Under the pieces are notes generated by a model. That model was not told the origin of the DNA and did no database searches. It saw nothing but the letters and a program-made list of their open reading frames with translations. Positions 57,198 through 64,000 of a DNA stretch of 64,000 nt are shown here, one piece after another. The DNA lies in contig CM075939.1 in the NCBI GenBank assembly GCA_038030265.1, positions 22,425,253 to 22,489,252 on the forward strand, read 5' to 3'. Position 1 is the stretch's first letter, and each line of letters begins with the position of its first letter. The stretch comes from Corythucha ciliata (Eukaryota; Arthropoda; Insecta; Hemiptera; Tingidae). The position numbers and the translations under genes were made by a program.

Positions 57198-57788
57198 GGA
57201 GTGACAGCCGACATCAAGCAGGCTTTCCTCCAGATCGTCATCGCGGATAAGAAAGAGATTTTCTCCGATTTTATCGCTTCAACGACGAAGGCGAGGCTCT
57301 ACATTTTCGACATGCTCGCGGTAGCCTTTGGCGTGAGTAGCAGCCCATTTCTCCTTGGTGATACCTTACCGGACCACCTCGAGAAAACTGAGACGCTCTG
57401 TCAAAACGGAGAGCTTCCGTTTTCAGTAAGGGAAATATTCCCTAGTAATGTTGAACGTCATTTTTGGACAGACTCTAGTGTGGTTTGGGCGTGGATCAGA
57501 AGAAGAGAATCTTGGTCAGTCTTCGTGAAAAATAGGGTTGAAGAAATTCGTCACCTCGCCGAAGTCGAATTGTGGCATCACGTACCGAGTGAATTGAATC
57601 CAGCCGACCTGCCATCGAGAGGATGTAATGTCAAAACTTTGTTGGTGTCGAATTGGTGGGAGGGGCCAGCGTGGCTGAAAAGGTCTTCGGAATATTGGCC
57701 AGTTTCAACCCAAACGGCGAATGAGGATGAGATTCTCGCAGAGAAAAGGAAGTCAGCCGTCTGTCTCGTCACTATTGATACCACATAA
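57198..57788 (+). pseudogene. BEL/Pao polyprotein remnant: RT fragment fused to RNase H
   Basis: The frame opens with VTADIKQAFLQIVI, the first palm motif of BEL/Pao reverse transcriptase with its catalytic Asp, and continues to AFGVSSSPFLLGDTLPDHL. The next segment, from about 57450 (FWTDSSVVWAWI, then WSVFVKNRVEEIRHL and HHVPSELNPADLPSRG), belongs to the RNase H domain and the region before the integrase. The YxDD palm motif and most of the intervening protein are missing, so an internal deletion of several hundred codons lies at about 57390-57450. The frame ends at TAA 57786, where the next domain is read in another frame. No LTR or primer-binding site was found on either side. Confidence 0.88.
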
Positions 57789-58305
57789 TGTTCACATCAG
57801 CTGGGTCAATCGGTATTTTAAAATGGTACGTATGATAGCTTGGATCTATCGTTTCATCAATAACTGTCGAAGTCAACACGAACGGCGAACCGGCGAGCTC
57901 AACACTGAGGAATACACAGCAGCCAAGAGTTGTATTTTTCGAGGCGTTCAGAGAGATTATTTGTTTATCGAAAAACTTAAACTAGACAACCTCATTTTGT
58001 TTCAGGACAGCAAAGGACTGTACCGAGTCGAAACTCGAATCGTCAAAAGAAAAGACACGGACGCTTTTCTTTGCCCAGTATTTCTACCCGGTGGACACCC
58101 CATCATTCAAGCTCTCGTTCGTCATTACCATTTAACCAATCATCACGTTGGTGTACAGGAGTTGATGGCGATTCTACGGGAAAGATTCTGGGTGCACCAC
58201 GCTCGAAGGACGGTAAGGTCAGTTGTTCGATCATATGTAGTATGCCGTCGTTTTCAGAGTATCTTGTCTGCCAGTGGAACGCGTGAGGGACGCCGAACCT
58301 TTTGA
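57721..58305 (+). pseudogene. BEL/Pao integrase, N-terminal zinc-binding region
   Basis: From about 57790 the frame shows the BEL/Pao linker (RMIAWIYRFINNCR), LFQDSKGLYRVETRI and HPIIQALVRHYHLTNHHVGVQELMAILRERFW, the H-H part of the HHCC zinc finger. The Cys pair, expected as C-x2-C, reads YVVCRRF: the first cysteine has become tyrosine (TAT, one transition from TGT). The domain would help the integrase multimerise on element ends; in this copy zinc binding is lost. The shift to the next frame is near 58270. Confidence 0.85.
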
Positions 58306-58486
58306 GGTTGTCGGAGTGGATTTTGCCGGACCTATTTTTATTCGTGGCGGAGGAAAATGCTGGATAGGTTTATTCACTTGTGCTTTAATCCGAGCCGTCC
58401 ATCTCGAATTGGTAAACAGTCTTTCGACAAAAGATTTTATTTTAGCTTTGCTCAGTTTGTTGCAAGACATGGCCGACCTTCGCTAG
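58274..58486 (+). pseudogene. BEL/Pao integrase core, first part
   Basis: The frame reads PFEVVGVDFAGPIFI, with the first catalytic Asp at 58319-58321, then CALIRAVHLELVNSLSTKDFILALLSL, the conserved beta-strand and helix of rve-type integrases of this clade. The remaining codons are out of frame; a shift lies at about 58440-58460. Confidence 0.88.
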
Positions 58487-59097
58487 TATTTTCGGACAAC
58501 GGGACAAATTTCTTTGGGACGTCCAACGAATTAGATACAGTCGACTGGGAAGAGATTGAACGGTTCAGCGCCGCTGAGAGAATAATTTGGAGATTTCTGC
58601 CTCCCGCCGCACCATGGTGGGGAGGATGGTGGGAGCGACTGGTAGGGCTGGTCAAACAACTTTTGAGGAGAACTCTCGGGAGATCGTCACTTACAAGTGA
58701 TGAAATGACGACAATTCTACAGGAAATCGAGGCGATAATCAACGCTAGGCCTCTAACATACCTCTCAGAAGATTCAAATGATTTGATGCCCCTCACTCCC
58801 TCTTTATTTTTACAGGGAACAAAAAGAGGCGGTGAACCAGATTTTGATCAAATTGATGAAGCGTGCCTGTGCCGTAGAGCCCGACATCGGCTAAAGCTGA
58901 AGATAGAACTCCAAGAACGATTCGGTCAGAATATCTTGCAGGACTGGTACAGCGAGCCAAGGACTTACAAAAAGATTCGATATGTTCGAGAGGGCGAAAT
59001 CGTCTTAGTTGGCAGCGACAATAAGAAGAGGATAGACTGGCCACTAGCACGCGTGGCAGGGACGTTTCTAGCCGAGAACTATCGGGAGGCCCCCTAA
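58445..59097 (+). pseudogene. BEL/Pao integrase core, second part, and C-terminal domain
   Basis: In the frame used here, FVARHGRPSLVFSDNGTNF holds the second catalytic Asp (58495-58497) and PPAAPWWGGWWERLVGLVK the Glu (58633-58635), so all three catalytic acids survive across the broken frames. NARPLTYLSED, MPLTPSLFLQG and a C-terminal stretch ending DWPLARVAGTF match the DUF5641-like tail of BEL/Pao integrases. The frame stops at TAA 59095, short of the usual end of the polyprotein. Upstream codons from 58357 are open but not homologous. Confidence 0.9.
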
Positions 59098-59131
59098 CAG
59101 CCGGTGGATGTTGTAAATGTATACTTAAACT

Positions 59132-60106
59132 TAGTGATGCACCGAGACCGAGATCGAGATTGCACTTTCCGGACCGAGACCGAGACTAAGTCTCATTTTC
59201 TCGAGACTTGGTCTCGGTGTGATCCAAAAAGCACGATGCATATAGCGCCGGTGTAGATCTTTTTACGCAACAAATGAACCCAATCTAATGCTACCCTCTC
59301 CGGAAACCGGTTTGGGTCTTTAGCCCGGACCGAAGACCGGCCCGAATTCGGTTCGTTTCGTGCAGAAATAGCGTGCCTCTAATTTCTCAAGTTTGGAATA
59401 CTGTGACCTACACACATAGCATCAAGCATGAAAGGGCGAGTCGGAGACCTTTTAAAGGGGGGGGGGGAGGATCGAAAACCCTCTCATAGAATAACCCCCT
59501 CCCCACACGAGTTTTCAGCGATTTGACAAGACCTATACTAGCCTACTAGGGTTAATCCCATTTTTACGCCCATTCTTGGATCGGATGTAAACTTCTTCCC
59601 CTCTAAAGTGTAGCATTTTGACCTTACATAGCCCACAAAATGTGTACATATAGTGCCAAGGGCGGATCTGGGACCTCTCTCCGGGGGAGGTAATCGAAAT
59701 CCCTCCCCCTCACCATATACTCCCCCACCACCATCCCACCCCACCCCTCTCCTATATTGAAAGGGATTTGACCAGCTCCAGGGGGGGGGGGTATTTCTGC
59801 TGAATTCACTCGCTGGGGGGGGGGGGTTATAAATTAAATACTCCATAGCCGACCACCAGCTGCCGGAGAGGGTGGGGTAACAGGGGATCTGTCAAAATCA
59901 CTCTAAACATATGGGTGGGTAGGTGGCGGGGGTGAACCGTGGGAGGAAGAAGGGTTTTGATCCCCCCCCCCCATCCACCTTTTGTCATTAGACCGAGACT
60001 TTCGAGACGAGAGCGACTTTTTAAGTACAAGACCGAGATCATCTTGCTAATGACCGAGACCGAGATGCGTAAGTCTCGTTCTCGGTCTCGGTCTCGTGCA
60101 TCACTA
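59132..60106. mobile_element. TAGTGATGCA...TGCATCACTA element
   Basis: Termini TAGTGATGCACCGAGACCGA (59132-) and the complement of TAGTGATGCACGAGACCGAG (ending 60106) are followed by GAGACCGAGA repeats on both sides. The 5-bp AAACT is repeated at 59127-59131 and 60107-60111. The end resembles the TAGTGTTGAA terminus of the element at 52954, suggesting a related hAT-like family, but an 8-bp TSD is not seen. The interior carries an F1 3'-end fragment (GACCACCAGCTGCCGGAG, 59853-59870) and several G runs. Confidence 0.7.
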
Positions 60107-60269
60107 AAACTCAGAAGTGGATTCGAAGTTAGCTTAAAAGGGAGGGGCTTCAGAAATTGTATGCTTTGTTCTACTAAAACTGACTTGATAGCCACTCGCA
60201 TCCTTGAAATAGCTGAACTAGGTATTCCCACAAAAAAACCGGACAAGCAAACTATAGTCGCACCCAAAA
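60107..60269. other. Unannotated flank
   Basis: Unique sequence between the TAGTG element and the S3 array; nothing recognised. Confidence 0.3.
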
Positions 60270-60740
60270 ATGGCAAAAACTGACGATTTCCAAGCCTTAA
60301 AAATGACTAAACTTACTACTTACTACGACCTAAAAATAGCGAAACTGGCGATTGCCGATCTAAAAATAGCCAAACTGACTTCTCGCGCCCTACAAATTGC
60401 TAGACGTACGATTAGGGCGCCGTGAAAATACCTGAAAAGTTCATGATTCGCGCCCTAAAAAGGCTGAATTGACCATTCGCGCACAGCTAAATAGGCTCCA
60501 CACACTCTAAAAATGGCTAAAACTGACGATTCGCACCCTTAAAATGCCTATACAGGTGATTCCTGCTCTGAAAATGGCAAGAGTGCGCCAAGAATGGCTA
60601 AAACTGAGCGATTCACGCCTTGGCTTCGCACTCTATAAATTGCAAAACTGACTCTATACGCCCTAAAAAGAGCTAAAATGACGATTTGTCCGTTAAATGG
60701 CTGAACTCGCAGTTCGTTCCCTGAAATAAATGACTAAAAT
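60270..60740 (-). repeat. S3 repeat block, antisense
   Basis: AAAATGGCTAAACTGACGAT and GATTCGCGCCCT units, period about 30 bp, the reverse complement of the array at 48600-49345. Confidence 0.75.
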
Positions 60741-61300
60741 AACGGAATCATAGCTCTTTGAAATAGCAATTTTGGGGACTCATCTCAATTAAAGCGAACC
60801 AAACCAATTCCGTTGGTTTGGCTCTTTCAAGTATCAATTTCGAGTGTTTGGCTTAACCGATAAGCCAATTTCGTGACTGTCTTTTTCAAAAGATTATTTC
60901 GCGTTGGTTTCCCTCATTCTAAAGTAATTTTGAGGGATCTTCAAAATTCAAATTTCCAGGATTTGGCCCTTTAAAGCCTCAATCAGGCAGATTTCTCTTC
61001 CTTTAAAATCCACGGTTTGGTCCACTTCAGTAGATTTGGCTATTTCAAATGAACATTTCGGGTGTTTGGCTCAAATACGCAAGTATAGATCATTCGAGGC
61101 ATCTTTTTGTGGATCTGGCGCCTTAAAAGCCAATTTCGCGGATTTTTATGGTTTGAAAATCCAATTTCGTGGGGCTGAATTCTTAAAAAAAAAAAAAAAA
61201 AAAATTATTCTGATTTCAGCTCTGTGAAACCCCAATTTCTCGCATTTTCTCTCCATTAAAAATCATTAGTTTCTGTGCTTGGGCGTTTCGGAACATCAAT
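60741..61300 (+). repeat. S4-like repeat block
   Basis: CCAATTTCGTGG, AATTTCGCGGATTT and TTTGGCTCATTC words at ~30-45 bp spacing. An A run is at 61184-61203. Confidence 0.65.
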
Positions 61301-62726
61301 TTAATCGTTAAAAACAGAAGTGCCTCAAAATTGTAAAAATTAAGCCCGAGTGTAACTCCTGAACGATTATTTTGTAATTATTTTTATCCCAAGCCGGGTG
61401 CCCCCAAGGGTCGGGGCCCCTAGGCGGTCGCCTACCCTCTAATAACGGCCCTGACGCGTGGAGGATCTGATCACTGGAGGAGATGGCGAAGTTCGAGTCG
61501 CCAGACTACGCACGGTTACTGGGGAGATAACACGCCCGGTACAGTGAATCTTCCCATTAGAGATTCAAGCAGAACAGAGAGAGCTTCTCGTAAAAAAAAA
61601 AAGAACAGGAAATACACCTATCACGTTGAAAGAGTTGAGAACACGTAATGACGATGGAAAGATGAACACAGCACATCGTCCCAAATCACCGATGCGGACA
61701 AAAGGAGGACGTGTCGTGAAGCCACCGAAGAAGTTCGACCTTTGCTTTTCGAAATATCGCTAAATTTGGTGGGAGGATGTCAGAAAAGTGAAGCTATTAT
61801 AACATCCCCTCCACTACATAATTAGTTAATTGTTTGTTATCACATGTTTTTTGTTCTCTTATTAAAATATTGCTTTCTAAAATTGTCGTCTCGCGTTTTC
61901 AAATAAAGTTTTTTAGATATTATCGTGTCGGTTTTTAACATAGAGCATAAATCGTGATCCGTTCGTAAAATAACCCAACAGTTAATAAATAGGCGATTTT
62001 TGAAGTTTTAGGTCATTTCAAACACGCCAGCTAGCACGTTTGTGTCATATGCGCCTTCCGAGAAAAATTCGCCTGTAACGTAGCTGTCGGAGAGCGGTTT
62101 GTCGTGTATCTTTGTCTTATTTTCTACTAGAGCTCTCCAATAATAAAATAATGGAGGATAAACAGATGAGCTATTTAGAGGCATGAAAAGGACAGAGAAC
62201 ACAAGGGATATTACGTTGCGGAAAATGTTCGTTTTGGCGGGATTTAAAATATGCCAACTTTTGTTGAGAAAAAAAAAAAAAAAGTCTGAACAATTTAAAT
62301 TTTTTATTTATTTATTTACGTGGAAGGATTGATATGCCTCATCGAAAAAAGTTTTTCGGCGAAAAATACAGTTGCGCCTAAAAATCACTAAAAAAATTAT
62401 TACTCGAAAACAAAAAGAGATAGGCCACTATCCGAATAGGACTTTTTTATCCCATTTTTGGTGTACTATTACCCAATTTTTTTTTTGCATCTCAAAACCG
62501 ACCACCCTGTACATCGGTCAAAAGAAAATTATTCACAGGACTCACGTGATCGACTCGCATCGAAATACTCAGAGAAAATATGACCCTGAAAATCGCTCAG
62601 ATAAGGGGCGATATTGGAGGAAATGACCAAAAATTAGAAATGGACGAATCCACGCATCATGGGATTTCTCGACCCACAGAACCCGAAAATTCAGAGCATT
62701 TTCAATCAGAAGAGTCGATGAAGAAA
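61301..62726. other. Unannotated DNA
   Basis: No gene is supported. A runs near 61592 and 62269 and AT-rich DNA at 61800-61930. Confidence 0.4.
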
Positions 62727-63100
62727 ATTAAATTATTTTTTTTTTTTTTAGTAAAAACATTCATTTTATTCCACTTTTGCCGGCTAGTTTCGGAGTATAC
62801 ACCACATTATCAAGGCATCCTGGATTCCTGGCAGAGGCAAATCTCTGTGTCATATGTTAACACGAAATCCCCAAAAATCCTGAGGACGGACACACATGGA
62901 AACTTGTTTCTCAATTATCGATGTTGAGAAACAAGTTTCCATGTACATACGTCCTAGGAATTTTGTATTGACATGTATGAGACAGAGAGATTTATTTCTG
63001 CCTCGATTGCCTTGATAATGGGGCGCACACCCCGAAACTAATCGGCAAAAATGCTACAAAATGAATGTTTTTACTAACAAAAAATCATTTAATTACCTAA
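62727..63100. mobile_element. Foldback FB4, near-continuous hairpin
   Basis: Arms about 62727-62914 and 62924-63100 are reverse complements with a 9-nt spacer (TTATCGATG). The 20 bp nearest the centre (CATGGAAACTTGTTTCTCAA and complement) are perfect; the outer parts diverge and differ by small indels. No target duplication was resolved and no protein is encoded. Confidence 0.85.
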
Positions 63101-64000
63101 AGTTTACTCAAAATTCACTAAATAATAAAAATTAGCCGTTGAAGATATTGAGTTAGTGTTACAGGCCACTTTCGCCCGCTTACAGAAATTGAATCAATTT
63201 TCTCGCACAAGATGATCACGCAACCCCAGGTCTGAAGTCCAAGAAGGCGGCTCGGGACATGCGGACTTCGCCGCGGGCCGCTTGGAGTCGGGAAAGTCTG
63301 CCTAACTGCAACGCGAAACGCTCATTTTTGGACATTTGTATATTATGAGCTGCTTCTTTATCCTAATACTGAGTTGGAATTCTTTGAACATTTCCACCTT
63401 CAGCACATATTCTGTCAAACGGCTTCACTGTGTGTGGTTTGAGTGTCCTATAATTTCTTTACATATCCTTTCCGCAAAGAAATCCTCGGGGAGAAGTACC
63501 TACTAGTTCTTTTCGATAACTCGAGATAAACTGTCAGCAAATATTCTTTAGATCAGTGCGAGTAGTAACCATGTGTGCATTTTCAGCGTCCTCAGATCAT
63601 TTTTCATGTCGATTCCGCAAGCATTACGGGTTTTCCGCAAATTAGATCCTCCCTATAGTCTGACGATAGGAGAGTGGGAAGGAAATGCACTTGAGCGTTG
63701 ACTCTTTTGAAACATTTCACAAATAAACGCACCCACATACTGATACATGTTAGTAGGGCAGGAAAAATGAAGAAAATTAAAACTTGTTGCTCTGGGGGGG
63801 GGGGATCCATCCTCCATACCCCCCCGTACCTAAGCCCATGAACATCTTGATGTAATTGAATGAATCGATGGAAATATCAATTCAGTTTCAGTTGTACTTC
63901 CAGACGCTGAAGACGTTCAGCAGCTGAAACCGGTTCGTTTTTGACGCACCTCAACGAGGGAATAAGAAAGACAATGTAGGCTACTCATCCCACGGCTACA
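63101..64000. other. Unannotated DNA with F5 repeat at the end
   Basis: 63885-63960 is the F5 repeat (TCAGTTGTACTTCCAGACGC, CAGCAGCTGAAACCGGTT, GACGCACCTCAACGAGGG). The rest is unique; a G run is at 63797-63805. Confidence 0.45.

Overview
This window is non-coding, repeat-saturated nuclear DNA of an animal, most probably an arthropod and perhaps an insect. That call rests on the mix of elements: a non-LTR retrotransposon with a fused endonuclease-reverse transcriptase-RNase H ORF, a BEL/Pao-type LTR retrotransposon remnant, a PIF/Harbinger-type transposase fragment, hAT-ended non-autonomous elements, a Helentron-like family, a tRNA-derived SINE and many foldback elements. BEL/Pao elements are confined to metazoans. 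No host gene could be supported. There is no rRNA gene, no intact tRNA gene, no CRISPR array and nothing organised like a bacterial operon. The species cannot be named from the sequence alone.

Layout. 1-1.5 kb holds a degenerate ~30-bp repeat (S1). 4.2-7.4 kb is a satellite-bearing element (family F2) whose 3' end is split by a 2.1-kb hAT-type element; that hAT element contains a foldback, a MITE and a palindrome with a tRNA 3' half in its loop. 9.1-10.5 kb has three more short repeats. 12.0-15.4 kb is a Helentron-like element (family F1) whose TA-rich microsatellite was hit by three separate foldback elements. 18.4-18.9 kb is a decayed Harbinger-type transposase. 20.9-30.7 kb is satellite S2 interrupted by a 4.2-kb non-LTR retrotransposon, a MITE and an unassigned CGGTT-rich segment. 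33.0-35.3 kb has a second F1 copy and a 5'-truncated antisense copy of the same retrotransposon. 39.2-39.7 kb is an inverted duplication in which only one arm carries a MITE. 44.3-47.7 kb has S2 satellite, then an antisense F1 copy carrying a SINE. 48.6-50.4 kb has further ~30-bp repeats. 52.6-56.5 kb has a hAT element inside a hAT element, followed by a complete F2 element. 57.2-59.1 kb is a BEL/Pao polyprotein remnant. 59.1-60.1 kb is another TAGTG...CACTA element. 60.3-61.3 kb holds antisense repeats, and 62.7-63.1 kb is a long near-perfect hairpin.

How it fits together. The window is a layered record of insertions. Several layers can be dated relative to one another from target-site duplications, and in two cases from an unoccupied paralogous copy of the target within the same window (SINE at 46.3 kb; MITE at 39.2 kb). 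The recurrent ~30-bp satellite (S2) is not merely pericentromeric-style filler: at least one block is carried inside an element with hAT-like ends and a near-perfect 8-bp target duplication. All protein-coding remnants are frame-shifted or truncated, so nothing here looks currently autonomous.
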